Positions 1 through 7,958 of a stretch of DNA of 64,000 nucleotides are shown piece by piece. The notes beneath the pieces are model-generated. The model made no database searches and was not told the DNA's origin. It saw nothing but the letters and a program-made list of their open reading frames with translations. The stretch is taken from positions 2,852,001 through 2,916,000 of the forward strand of contig NZ_CP118963.1 in NCBI RefSeq assembly GCF_029024105.1, read 5' to 3'. Each line of letters opens with the position of its first letter. Within the stretch, counting starts at the first letter, position 1. The position numbers and the translations under genes were made by a program. Source of the DNA: Acinetobacter lwoffii. GTDB taxonomy: Bacteria; Pseudomonadota; Gammaproteobacteria; Pseudomonadales; Moraxellaceae.

Positions 1-119
1 TGTTCCAGTCCCCACGAGAAAAACCCCATTCCTACCAGTGTTTGAGACAGAATGATACGCTCCGGTTGCATTTCTGCCCCAGAGGTTGAGATGAACACTT
101 GGTACCGTTTATCCAGCAT
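1..119 (-). CDS. DUF4062-like protein, N-terminal fragment
   Basis: The minus strand reads from an ATG at 119 off the left edge of the window, giving 39 residues that begin MLDKRYQVFISTS and end in GFFSWGLEQ. The opening K-R-Y-Q-V-F-I-S-T-S is the typical first beta strand of DUF4062 proteins, a TIR/SLOG-like Rossmannoid domain often found at the N-terminus of signalling or defence-associated proteins. Only the start is present, so the effector domain that would define its role lies outside the window. An AGAGG-type ribosome site lies just upstream in the AGGAGAAGAGGATAGCC leader. The family call is by recall of the motif; function is unknown. Confidence 0.6.
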   Translation of the reverse strand, partial: MLDKRYQVFISTSGAEMQPERIILSQTLVGMGFFSWGLE

Positions 120-235
120 GGGCTATCCTCTTCTCCTGTACATTTGGGTAAAAAATGCATCATCACATGCTTCTTTACCCAATATGGCCACCCCACAATC
201 AAAATATCTTTCTTCTTAAATTATAAAAATGAGTT

Positions 236-1108
236 TTAAACTGCACTCATATTACTGACCTGCCATTTTAAATCGGCCGGAATCAGGTGCTGCAAAATCG
301 GTCGGAGCTGTTCAGCATTCTGCCCACTCACCACCAATTCAATTTTCACGCTTTCTTTAGACTCATGCTCAAATAATAACCCATTTTTAATTAAAATTTG
401 GGCCGTTTGTCTTGCAACCGCGAATCCTGAGTCAATTAATGTCAGCTTTTGACCAAAAATATACTGAATTGACGATTTTAGGAAGGGGTAATGTGTACAT
501 CCTAATACTAAATAATCAGCGCCCTGATCTACAACTGGTTGTAAAATCTCTTTTAATGTCTGCAAACAGGCTGCACTCATCTGCTCTCCAGCCTCAACAA
601 AAGGCACCAGATCCAGACTGGTCACAGGCAGGACTTTGACTTGAGCCGGTTCGGCAAAACGGGAAATGACATCTTTAATCAGCTGGCCGCGGAAGGTTGC
701 AGGCGTGGCCAATACCGCCACAGTTTTCGACTGGGTATTCAGGACGGCCGGTTTAAGTGCGGGTACTAAACCGATAATCGGAAAGTTTTCACCATAATAG
801 TCACGCAAATAATCCAGACTAAAAGCGGAAGCGGTATTACAAGCCACCACCGCAACTTTACAACCTTGACGATAAAGCCATTCAATCGCCTGAGCCGTCA
901 AGGCACGAATTTCCTGATCATCTCTCGGGCCATAAGGCACATGCGCAGTATCCGCATAATAGACAAAGCGTTCATTAGGCAAATGGCGGGCAATTTCCAG
1001 GGCGACTGACAAGCCGCCTACGCCTGAGTCAAAAATGCCAATAGGCGCATCTGCCGTGGCATTGGGCATCGGGTCTAATAACTGGGAAATTGGTTGAATA
1101 GCGCTCAT
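236..1108 (-). CDS. murI: glutamate racemase
   Basis: Cytoplasmic enzyme interconverting L- and D-glutamate, supplying D-Glu for peptidoglycan stem peptides. The 290-residue protein carries the family signature GIFDSGVGGLSV near the N-terminus, the first catalytic cysteine in VACNTAS and the second in LGCTHYPFL, all in the expected order. I chose the ATG at 1108 (MSAIQPIS). The open frame extends to a TTG at 1147, but that start has no better ribosome site and adds 13 residues outside the family. A still later ATG just before the conserved core is also possible. It lies 48 bp downstream of the DUF1285 gene on the same strand, so the two may be cotranscribed. Confidence 0.95.
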   Translation of the reverse strand: MSAIQPISQLLDPMPNATADAPIGIFDSGVGGLSVALEIARHLPNERFVYYADTAHVPYGPRDDQEIRALTAQAIEWLYRQGCKVAVVACNTASAFSLDYLRDYYGENFPIIGLVPALKPAVLNTQSKTVAVLATPATFRGQLIKDVISRFAEPAQVKVLPVTSLDLVPFVEAGEQMSAACLQTLKEILQPVVDQGADYLVLGCTHYPFLKSSIQYIFGQKLTLIDSGFAVARQTAQILIKNGLLFEHESKESVKIELVVSGQNAEQLRPILQHLIPADLKWQVSNMSAV

Positions 1109-1156
1109 AACGTTGCAGGTAGCTTGTTTGAAATTTCTAGCGATCAAGCTTAAACC

Positions 1157-1768
1157 TCAGGTGCTCAAATGCAAGTCTAAATCACCACTTTTCAAACTTA
1201 AAACGGTTTCGCCTGCCGGATTTTCATCAAGCTCTCCCATCTCGACCAGATGTAAAAATGCCGCACGCTGAATCAGGGCATTAATCCCAAAACGCACATG
1301 CACATAAGGCCGCAACTCACCTTTGTATTCACGCATAAAGATTGGATGTTCAGCATCGACAATAATCAGGTCTTGCGTGGTTGTGCCCAGTTGCAGATAA
1401 GTCACTCCATTGATCTCAACCTGATCGACCTGATTGACAAATAAAGGTTCATCTTCAACTTCGATTTCAATCATTTCTACTGGTGTTTTTAGATAGAATT
1501 TATCGTTTTCTTTCCAGAGCACCGTTGCAAACAGGTCAATCATCGGCTGACGCTTGATCAATTGACCTTCGTGCCACCATTCGCCGTTGGCTAAAACCTT
1601 GAGATCCATTGTGCCACAATGCTTTGGCTGCCATTGCTCCAAAGGGGGTATTGACCTTTTGTGACTGCCCTGTGCATCTTTTAAGTATTGTGCGATATCC
1701 ATTAAATTTTTATCATCGGGATAAGTTACTTTTTTCGTCGGATTTGTGCTGGGTACTGGCTTATCCAT
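1157..1768 (-). CDS. DUF1285 domain protein
   Basis: A 203-residue cytoplasmic protein of the DUF1285 family, found widely in Proteobacteria and without an established function. Family-like segments include the GEWWHEGQLIKR stretch in the first half and IFMREYKGELRPYVHVR in the second. The open frame runs upstream to 2047, but that part overlaps the divergent ETF-QO gene and its promoter. The ATG at 1768 (MDKPVPST) has an AAGGTCTTC ribosome site at suitable distance. It is transcribed divergently from the ETF-QO gene and towards murI. No signal peptide or membrane segment is seen. The family assignment is from recalled sequence pattern. Confidence 0.85.
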   Translation of the reverse strand: MDKPVPSTNPTKKVTYPDDKNLMDIAQYLKDAQGSHKRSIPPLEQWQPKHCGTMDLKVLANGEWWHEGQLIKRQPMIDLFATVLWKENDKFYLKTPVEMIEIEVEDEPLFVNQVDQVEINGVTYLQLGTTTQDLIIVDAEHPIFMREYKGELRPYVHVRFGINALIQRAAFLHLVEMGELDENPAGETVLSLKSGDLDLHLST

Positions 1769-1811
1769 AAAAGAAGACCTTAATGACGGAAAAATAATAT
1801 GTTTCAGCCAA

Positions 1812-1840
1812 TTGGCTAAAACCGGCTTTAAAACTATACT
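1812..1840 (+). promoter_or_regulatory. sigma70-like promoter of the ETF-QO gene
   Basis: TTGGCT at 1812-1817 and TATACT at 1835-1840 are separated by exactly 17 bases, a good match to the vegetative promoter pattern. It sits about 115 bp before the ETF-QO start, in the divergent spacer with the DUF1285 gene. A 6-bp inverted repeat (AGACAC, then GTGTCT, at about 1857-1878) lies just downstream of the predicted start and could form a 5' stem-loop. Seen by eye, not tested. Confidence 0.55.
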
Positions 1841-1954
1841 AGCCCAGATTATCAAAGACACTAGCATTTTTGTGTCTAGGAACCAAGAACACTTATGGCA
1901 GCACCCAATCATATGATTATGGTTGCCACCGAATAGTAATATGAGGAGTCCTAC

Positions 1955-3667
1955 ATGGAACACATCGAACGTGAATCGATGGAGTTTGACGTCGTCATCG
2001 TAGGCGCAGGCCCTGCGGGTCTTTCTGCTGCGATCAAAATCCGTCAACTTGCAATTGAAAACAACTTAAACGATTTGTCCGTTTGTGTCGTAGAAAAAGG
2101 CTCCGAAGTCGGTGCACATATTCTGTCTGGTGCTGTGCTTGAACCACGTGCCATGAACGAGCTGTTCCCCGACTGGAAAGAACAGGGTGCCCCGCTGAAT
2201 GTCCCGGTGACTGAAGATAAAACCTTCTTCCTGCTTTCAGATGAAAAATCACAGGAAGCACCGCACTGGATGGTGCCTAAAACCATGCATAACGATGGCA
2301 ACTATGTCATTTCACTGGGCAATGTGGTGCGCTGGTTAGGCCAGAAAGCGGAAGAACTGGAAGTGTCGATCTTTCCGGGCTTTGCCGCGTCTGAAATTCT
2401 GTATCATGCCGATGGTACAGTCAAAGGCATCCAAACCGGTGATATGGGTATTGGTAAAGATGGCGAACCAACGCATAACTTTACCCCGGGTTATGAACTG
2501 CATGCCAAATACACAATTTTCGCTGAAGGCTGTCGTGGTCACTTAGGTAAACGTCTGATCCAGAAGTTCAACCTGGACAAGGACGCTGATCCGCAACACT
2601 ACGGTATCGGCATTAAAGAGCTTTGGGAAATCGATCCTGCCAAGCATAAACCGGGTCTGGTGATGCACGGTGCCGGCTGGCCACTAAATGAAACTGGTTC
2701 TTCAGGTGGCTGGTGGTTATACCATGCTGAGAATAACCAGGTGACTCTGGGCATGATCGTAGATCTGTCTTACACCAACCCGCATATGTATCCCTTCATG
2801 GAAATGCAGCGCTGGAAAACCCATCCATTGATCAAGCAGTATCTGGAAGGTGGTAAGCGTATTTCTTATGGTGCGCGTGCTGTGACCAAAGGTGGTTTTA
2901 ACTCATTACCAAAATTCACCTTCCCGGGTGGTTCTTTGATTGGTGATGATGCCGGCTTCCTGAACTTTGCCAAGATCAAGGGTTCACATACTGCGATGAA
3001 ATCCGGCATGCTCTGCGGTGAAGCGGTGTTTGAAGCGATTGCTGCTGGTGTAGAAAAAGGCGGTGATCTGGCGGTGGCGCGTGTAGTGGAAGGCGAAGAT
3101 TTCTTTGTCAAAGAACTGACTGCTTATACCGACAAGTTTAACAACAGCTGGCTGAAAGAAGAGCTGTATAACTCGCGTAACTTTGGCCCGGCAATGCACA
3201 AGTTCGGTCAATGGATCGGGGGTGCCTTTAACTTTATCGACCAGAACGTGTTTAAAGTGCCATTTACCCTGCACGATCTGGTTCAAGACCATGCTGCACT
3301 AAAAACCCAGGCAGCTGAAAGCTTCAAGCCAAACTATCCAAAACCGGATGGCAAGCTGACCTTTGACCGTCTGTCTTCAGTGTTTGTATCGAATACCGTG
3401 CATGAAGAAAACCAGCCAGCGCATCTGAAACTCACCGATGCTTCAATTCCGGTGGAAGTGAACCTGCCGAAATGGGATGAGCCTGCACAGCGTTACTGCC
3501 CGGCAGGTGTTTATGAAATCATGGAAAATAATGACGGTTCGAAACGCTTCCAGATCAATGCAGCCAACTGTGTGCACTGCAAGACCTGTGACATTAAGGA
3601 CCCTTCCCAGAACATCACCTGGGTGACACCGGAAGGTGGCGGTGGTCCGAACTATCCAAATATGTAA
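1955..3667 (+). CDS. etfD: electron transfer flavoprotein:ubiquinone oxidoreductase
   Basis: Membrane-associated flavoprotein that passes electrons from electron transfer flavoprotein (fatty-acid and amino-acid oxidation) to ubiquinone. The 570 residues match the family's usual length. A dinucleotide-binding motif, VIVGAGPAGLSAAIK, opens the FAD domain near residue 12. The C-terminal ferredoxin-like domain has Cys515 in YCPAGVYE and Cys539, Cys542 and Cys545 in CVHCKTCDIKDP, the four ligands of the [4Fe-4S] cluster. The ATG at 1955 follows a GAGGAG ribosome site (ATGAGGAGTCCTAC). It has its own promoter and is closed by a terminator at 3688, so it is probably monocistronic. The ETF subunits themselves are not in the window. 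Confidence 0.96.
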   Translation: MEHIERESMEFDVVIVGAGPAGLSAAIKIRQLAIENNLNDLSVCVVEKGSEVGAHILSGAVLEPRAMNELFPDWKEQGAPLNVPVTEDKTFFLLSDEKSQEAPHWMVPKTMHNDGNYVISLGNVVRWLGQKAEELEVSIFPGFAASEILYHADGTVKGIQTGDMGIGKDGEPTHNFTPGYELHAKYTIFAEGCRGHLGKRLIQKFNLDKDADPQHYGIGIKELWEIDPAKHKPGLVMHGAGWPLNETGSSGGWWLYHAENNQVTLGMIVDLSYTNPHMYPFMEMQRWKTHPLIKQYLEGGKRISYGARAVTKGGFNSLPKFTFPGGSLIGDDAGFLNFAKIKGSHTAMKSGMLCGEAVFEAIAAGVEKGGDLAVARVVEGEDFFVKELTAYTDKFNNSWLKEELYNSRNFGPAMHKFGQWIGGAFNFIDQNVFKVPFTLHDLVQDHAALKTQAAESFKPNYPKPDGKLTFDRLSSVFVSNTVHEENQPAHLKLTDASIPVEVNLPKWDEPAQRYCPAGVYEIMENNDGSKRFQINAANCVHCKTCDIKDPSQNITWVTPEGGGGPNYPNM

Positions 3668-3687
3668 TCTCTCATATGAGATAAAAA

Positions 3688-3715
3688 TAAACCCGCTTTA
3701 AAGCGGGTTTATTTT
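3688..3715. terminator. bidirectional Rho-independent terminator
   Basis: AAACCCGCTTT followed by AAAGCGGGTTT forms a near-perfect stem with T-rich flanks on both strands. It lies between the convergent ETF-QO gene and the orphan at 3709 and overlaps the latter's stop region, so it can serve both. Confidence 0.85.
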
Positions 3716-4227
3716 TTACAATGTCTTTCATACGAAGACCTAAATTTTAAAGCTACTAAGTGTCTAGTAGGTCCAACTGATACATATGTATCTTCAATAT
3801 TATTAAATAAAGTCGCAAAAAGTGCTCCTTTAAAAGTCTCTTTTTGATCAAAAAAATAATACTTCGATGCTATATGATCAACTCTCTCTAAAATCATCGA
3901 ACGTTTGATTGAAGATTTATCACTTACAAATTCTTTAGCATGAAAATCTAAAAAATCCATTCCATCTTTATAAAAAATCTTAGCATTGTCTCTATCATCT
4001 AAAATATCAGCCACTACAGAGCAATATAAATATTCAATTCCTTGTAGAGCTTTCCATTCATTTTCAGAGGGCAAAAAAATCATTAAATCTATATCTCTAA
4101 AAATACGATTTTCTATATTATCTAAATCTCGAATATTCTCAGATACTGCATAAACTTCTTCAGCTCGGGCAGTAACATTAACAAGTAAAAGGAAAAATAT
4201 TCCTATTAAGTATTTTAATTTTTCCAT
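3709..4227 (-). CDS. hypothetical exported protein, AT-rich orphan
   Basis: A 172-residue protein I do not recognise. Residues 1-22 look like a classical signal peptide: MEKLKYL, then a hydrophobic IGIFFLLLVNV core, then TARAEE, with probable cleavage after ARA. The mature part is rich in acidic and aromatic residues, has no membrane segment, and contains two Cys (one in EYLYCSVV, one in the terminal RHCKK) that could form a disulfide. Its codons are clearly richer in A and T than those of the flanking ETF-QO and tusA genes, which suggests acquisition. The start at 4227 has no good ribosome site. The frame is long and open, but coding status rests mainly on the signal peptide. Confidence 0.6.
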   Translation of the reverse strand: MEKLKYLIGIFFLLLVNVTARAEEVYAVSENIRDLDNIENRIFRDIDLMIFLPSENEWKALQGIEYLYCSVVADILDDRDNAKIFYKDGMDFLDFHAKEFVSDKSSIKRSMILERVDHIASKYYFFDQKETFKGALFATLFNNIEDTYVSVGPTRHLVALKFRSSYERHCKK

Positions 4228-4330
4228 TATTAATAATTTTCAACTTTTCAAAATTATAGCATTTACCATACTTTATTTTTTTAATTAAACTAAGATGCAT
4301 AACTTTAAAGTTATGCATTTTTTTCATTTA

Positions 4331-4588
4331 TTAGCCTTTCTTCACTAAATAATGAAATTCTTTATTACCATTTTCATCCAGACGTTCTTCCTGCAATAGC
4401 AACTCATGCCCCAAATGCATACAGAATTTTGGAATATCCCACGACGTTGAATTATCCGTGGCAAACACCTCAACCACATCACCTGCCTTAGATTTACGGA
4501 TCGCCTGATGCAACATCATCACTGGCTCAGGACAACGTAAACCTCGGGTATTCAATTGCAGACTTGGAATAATTTCAGTTGGGGACAT
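4331..4588 (-). CDS. tusA: TusA-family sulfurtransferase
   Basis: Small cytoplasmic sulfur carrier of the TusA family, which relays persulfide sulfur from cysteine desulfurase toward tRNA thiolation and other sulfur pathways. The 85-residue protein contains the diagnostic CPxP motif in LNTRGLRCPEPVMML, whose Cys carries the sulfur. The length fits the family (about 80 residues). The open frame extends upstream to a TTG at 4672, but the added 28 residues are not family-like, so I chose the ATG at 4588 (MSPTEIIP). Its ribosome site is weak (CCTGAG). It is divergent from corC, with about 200 bp between the two starts. Confidence 0.88.
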   Translation of the reverse strand: MSPTEIIPSLQLNTRGLRCPEPVMMLHQAIRKSKAGDVVEVFATDNSTSWDIPKFCMHLGHELLLQEERLDENGNKEFHYLVKKG

Positions 4589-4718
4589 CGATAGACTCAG
4601 GATGGAAAGACCGCCATATTTTAGCATAAAGCTGCGATTACATTGCTGCTTTGCATACGTGGCCAGTTCCAAAATTAGGCCTGACTCGTATGATCAAGAC
4701 TCTGCATCATATTTACAA

Positions 4719-4746
4719 TAGACAAGCGTATTTTCTGCGGTATGAT
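4719..4746 (+). promoter_or_regulatory. sigma70-like promoter of corC-lnt
   Basis: TAGACA at 4719-4724 and TATGAT at 4741-4746 with a 16-base spacer, about 45 bp upstream of the corC ATG. It is the only good hexamer pair seen in the divergent tusA/corC spacer on this strand. By eye only. Confidence 0.5.
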
Positions 4747-4789
4747 AAAACCACGTTTTTTTAGATATTAAGAGTCTTCAGGAAAAATC

Positions 4790-5629
4790 ATGCACGAGGA
4801 ATCAGGCCCGTCGTGGGGTATGCGCGGCTTACGCAAATGGCTGGGAACTGCACCCGAAACTCGCGACGAACTGCTAAAATTAGTACAAGATTCACGTCGA
4901 TTTTTAGAACCCGATACTGTTGCCATGCTTGAGGGCGTTCTTGACCTCCCGGCAACCAAAATTCGTGAAGTCATGACGCCTCGCACGTCCATGATCAGCT
5001 TACAGGAAGATGACCAACTGCTGGATATCCTGCATGTGCTGGTCGAATCTGCGCATTCACGTTTTCCGGTATTTTCTTCCGATCAGACCGATAATGTAGT
5101 CGGCATTCTGTTGGCAAAGGATTTATTGCCTTTTCTAACTGAACCGACGGCCAAAGTCGATATTCGCGCGCTTATGCGTCAGCCTTTGTTTGTTCCAGAA
5201 AGCGCCCGCTCCGATCAGGTTTTGCGCATGTTGAAGAATACCCAGACGCATATTGCGGTGGTGATTGATGAATACGGTACGACTTCGGGTCTGGTGACGC
5301 TGGAAGATATTCTGGAAGAAATTGTCGGTGAAATTGAAGATGAACATGACAATGCTGATGAAGAAGCATACTACATTGTTCCGGACAATGATCCGACTAC
5401 GGCCAATACCTGGGTGGTACAAGCGCTGACCCCAATTGAGTATTTCAATAATATGCTGGATGCGACTTTCCCTGATGATGAAGTGGAAACCATGGGTGGC
5501 TTGTTATTACAGGAAATTGGTCTGGTAAGTGATCTTGAAGGTCAGACCATTGAACTGGAAAACTGGCAATTTACCATTCTTGAGGCAGATTCACGCTCGA
5601 TTCACCTAATTCGAGCCGTGCGCCAATGA
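4790..5629 (+). CDS. corC: CorC/HlyC-family CBS-domain protein
   Basis: A 279-residue cytoplasmic protein of the CorC (YbeX) family, linked to magnesium/cobalt efflux and, in E. coli, to ribosome and envelope homeostasis. It lacks the membrane domain of larger CNNM-type relatives. The CBS pair runs from about residue 65 (REVMTPRTSMIS) to 190 (GTTSGLVTLEDILEEIVGEI, a typical CBS2 end). The C-terminal CorC_HlyC domain covers about 205-279. The start follows a TCAGGAAAAATC ribosome site. Its stop overlaps the lnt start by 4 bases (ATGA), so the two are translationally coupled, the same pairing as ybeX-lnt in enterobacteria. Confidence 0.93.
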   Translation: MHEESGPSWGMRGLRKWLGTAPETRDELLKLVQDSRRFLEPDTVAMLEGVLDLPATKIREVMTPRTSMISLQEDDQLLDILHVLVESAHSRFPVFSSDQTDNVVGILLAKDLLPFLTEPTAKVDIRALMRQPLFVPESARSDQVLRMLKNTQTHIAVVIDEYGTTSGLVTLEDILEEIVGEIEDEHDNADEEAYYIVPDNDPTTANTWVVQALTPIEYFNNMLDATFPDDEVETMGGLLLQEIGLVSDLEGQTIELENWQFTILEADSRSIHLIRAVRQ

Positions 5630-7185
5630 GAGCGTATTTTGATAAGCTGTTGAGTTCTAATCAACAGCAAAAACCGTTGCCGCTGATCTATCCTGTTTTA
5701 ATTGCCTTATTCGCAGGTGCCATCTTTAGTTTGGCACTAGCCCCCTATCATTACTGGTGGCTGGCCATTCTGTCTCCAGCACTGCTCTATGCCTGCCTGC
5801 GCGGACGTACAGCAAAACAGGCTTTTGGCATTGGCTGGGCTTATGGGATCGGCTTGTGGTTTGTCGGCGCATTCTGGCTCTATACCTCGATTCATGTCTA
5901 TGGCGATACCAGTGCATTTCTCAGCGTTGTAATGATCCTGATTATGGCACTGGTGATGGGTCTGTTTAGTGCCGTTCAAACGTTTGTCTATCGCCGCTTT
6001 TTCCCGGAAACTCCTTTAACCTTTGCCCCGCTGTGGGTGCTGTTTGAATGGTCCAAGACCTGGGTCTTTACCGGATTCCCATGGCTATTCGCCGGCTATG
6101 CCTTTACCGAACGCTACCTAGATGCTTATGCGCCCTTATTCGGGGTGTTTGGCGTATCTTTCGTGGTGATCATTCTGGCCTGTGCGCTGGTTGAAATTCT
6201 AAATAGACGCCTGTTCTGGGCCATTCCTTCGGCAGTTTTATTACTCGGTGCCTGGGGCGCAGCACAGCTGACGTTTGTTGAGCAAAAAAATCAAAAGCCT
6301 TTAACGGTTTCCCTGATTCAGGGCAATATTCCGCAAGACTTGAAATGGCTAACTGAATATCAGGTGAAGACCTTATTGATTTATGCCAATTTGAGTAGAA
6401 CCGAATGGGGCCGTGATCTGATCGTCTGGCCGGAATCTTCGATTCCCATGTTCCAGACTGATATTGAAGCCTTTCTGGAGGCCATGAAAGTACAAGCTGA
6501 AAAATCAGGCACTGCATGGGTGACCGGCATTCCATATTGGGATTTAGCAGAATCACAGGCTGCAGGCTATCCAAAATATTACAATAGCATTATGGCCAGC
6601 GGAAATGAATCTGATGGGCTATACAAGAAGCAACGACTGGTTCCCTTTGGTGAATATATCCCCTTATCAGGCTGGCTGAGCTGGGTCTTGCCAGGTCTGC
6701 AAAATGATCCTTCCATGAGTGGTTTTACCCGGGGCGCAGATCATCAAAAACCATTGAATGTGAAAAATCATCCATTGGGTTCTGCAATTTGTTATGAAGT
6801 GGCCTACCCGAATTTGACCCGTCGCAATGCCAGCCAAAGTGATTTTCTGGTGACCGTGTCTAATGATGCCTGGTTTACCGGCACGGCAGGACCATTACAG
6901 CATCTGCAAATGGTGCAAATGCGTGCTAAAGAAAATGGCCGCTGGTTTATTCGCGCCACCAATACCGGTGTAACCGCCTTTATTGACCACAATGGCCACA
7001 TCGTGAAAAAAGCCCCGGTGGATCAGGAAGCGGTATTACGTGGTGAACTTCCAGCCATGCAGGGCGAAACGCTGTATATGAAACTCAGTGATTGGCCAGT
7101 GATGATCTTCTCAGTTCTGCTTTTGCTTATTGGATGGCGCTTCCGTCCACGTAAAGTGGATGTCAGCTTTAAGTCAAGAAGATAA
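5626..7185 (+). CDS. lnt: apolipoprotein N-acyltransferase
   Basis: Inner-membrane enzyme that adds the third acyl chain to the N-terminal cysteine of lipoproteins. The 519-residue protein has several N-terminal membrane segments (about 20-215) and a periplasmic nitrilase domain (about 225-485), then a last membrane segment near 493-510. The catalytic triad is visible: Glu270 in VWPESSIP, Lys335 in LYKKQRLVPFGEY and Cys389 in SAICYEVAYP. The ATG overlaps the corC stop in an ATGA arrangement, so translation is probably coupled. The gene is followed by a repeated hairpin and then a terminator shared with the convergent gene at 7339. Confidence 0.97.
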   Translation: MRAYFDKLLSSNQQQKPLPLIYPVLIALFAGAIFSLALAPYHYWWLAILSPALLYACLRGRTAKQAFGIGWAYGIGLWFVGAFWLYTSIHVYGDTSAFLSVVMILIMALVMGLFSAVQTFVYRRFFPETPLTFAPLWVLFEWSKTWVFTGFPWLFAGYAFTERYLDAYAPLFGVFGVSFVVIILACALVEILNRRLFWAIPSAVLLLGAWGAAQLTFVEQKNQKPLTVSLIQGNIPQDLKWLTEYQVKTLLIYANLSRTEWGRDLIVWPESSIPMFQTDIEAFLEAMKVQAEKSGTAWVTGIPYWDLAESQAAGYPKYYNSIMASGNESDGLYKKQRLVPFGEYIPLSGWLSWVLPGLQNDPSMSGFTRGADHQKPLNVKNHPLGSAICYEVAYPNLTRRNASQSDFLVTVSNDAWFTGTAGPLQHLQMVQMRAKENGRWFIRATNTGVTAFIDHNGHIVKKAPVDQEAVLRGELPAMQGETLYMKLSDWPVMIFSVLLLLIGWRFRPRKVDVSFKSRR

Positions 7186-7195
7186 TTTCTTCAAG

Positions 7196-7230
7196 TCCCT
7201 CTTTTACAAAGAGGGATTTAGGGGATTCCT
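7196..7230. repeat. dispersed hairpin repeat, copy 1
   Basis: TCCCTCTTT (7196-7204), a 3-base loop, then AAAGAGGGA (7208-7216) is a perfect 9-bp stem, followed by TTTAGGGGATTCC. A related unit, CCCCTCTTT-ATC-AAAGAGGGG followed by TTTAGGGAGATTC, occurs at 63445-63475. Both sit just after a stop codon (lnt here, rpoB there). The shared flank shows that they belong to one intergenic repeat family rather than being two unrelated terminators. Confidence 0.7.
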
Positions 7231-7295
7231 GAATATAGCACCTTATCAATCCCTCCTAAGCTCCCTTTATGAAAGCGAAGAACACTCAAGGCAAT

Positions 7296-7326
7296 AAAAA
7301 ACCGAGGTCACAGCCTCGGTTTTTTA
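7296..7326. terminator. bidirectional Rho-independent terminator
   Basis: AAAAAACCGAGG, a short loop, and CCTCGGTTTTTT form a strong stem with A/T tracts on both sides. It lies between convergent lnt and the small membrane-protein gene at 7339 and can terminate both. Confidence 0.9.
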
Positions 7327-7338
7327 TCTCTTTAAAAC

Positions 7339-7674
7339 TTAAAACTGTATAGCCAGATAACACACCATACTGGCAAGAGACAACATCGGCACATGACGAT
7401 ACAGGTTAACCAATGTCTGCTCAAATGCTGAACCTTGTTCGGCTTGAATGCGGATTACACTCGCATTTAATGCTGACCAGAAACACAGGGCTAATAAACT
7501 GCTCATCAAACTGATAGCAAAGAAAGCCACCATAATCTGGCTGCTGCCTTCGGTGCTTTGCCATAAATGGACGATTCCCTGACTGATCGGCAGCATGCTT
7601 AAAACCAGAAGAACAGATTTCAGCATCGACCAATGAAATTGATTGATTTCATCTCCTAAGATTAATGCTTTCAT
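7339..7674 (-). CDS. small inner-membrane protein, unknown
   Basis: A 111-residue protein with three predicted membrane segments: about residues 17-35 (LKSVLLVLSMLPIS), 48-68 (MVAFFAISLMSSLLALCFW) and 94-110 (VPMLSLASMVCYLAI). I do not recognise the family. The open frame starts further up at 7704, but the ATG at 7674 (MKALILGDEINQ) has a clear GGAG ribosome site (CGGAGAAGCAC). It is preceded by a 284-bp AT-rich gap to gspG and ends at a strong terminator, so it is probably a single transcription unit. Confidence 0.65.
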   Translation of the reverse strand: MKALILGDEINQFHWSMLKSVLLVLSMLPISQGIVHLWQSTEGSSQIMVAFFAISLMSSLLALCFWSALNASVIRIQAEQGSAFEQTLVNLYRHVPMLSLASMVCYLAIQF

Positions 7675-7878
7675 GTGCTTCTCCGTTGGCGAGTCAAGTA
7701 CCATTCAGATCATTATGAGCTTTTTTAAATAAATAGAAAGTGTATGTTTATTCATATTTTACGAGAATTGTAATAGATAAATATGGGAATAATTCTTATT
7801 ATAACTCGCATATCGTTTTTATTATTTCATTATTATAAATATCAATAACTTACATTATATTTAATAATTAATAGTTAT

Positions 7879-7923
7879 TATCACTTCACTTCGTATTGAA
7901 ATAGCCTATTAAGTGAAGTGATA
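7879..7923. repeat. 13-bp perfect inverted repeat downstream of gspG
   Basis: TATCACTTCACTT at 7879-7891 and AAGTGAAGTGATA at 7911-7923 are perfect inverted copies with a 19-base loop. There is no T-run on either side, so it is not a normal terminator. It could be a protein-binding site or an mRNA-end structure for gspG. The surrounding 7675-7958 gap is very AT-rich and otherwise holds only the Fur-like site at 7943. Confidence 0.6.
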
Positions 7924-7942
7924 TATGCCATCTATCGAGAAT

Positions 7943-7957
7943 TTATAATGATTCTCA
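7943..7957 (-). promoter_or_regulatory. candidate Fur box
   Basis: The minus strand reads TGAGAATCATTATAA, which matches 13 of 15 positions of the 7-1-7 Fur consensus TGATAATnATTATCA. It lies just after the gspG stop codon, about 270 bp upstream of the small membrane-protein gene at 7674. No convincing promoter overlaps it and no neighbour has an obvious iron role, so it may be chance in AT-rich sequence. Confidence 0.3.
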
Positions 7958-7958
7958 A

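Noticed and set aside
1769..2047. N-terminal extension of the DUF1285 frame
   Set aside because: It overlaps the divergent ETF-QO gene and promoter; the ATG at 1768 has a ribosome site and matches the family start.
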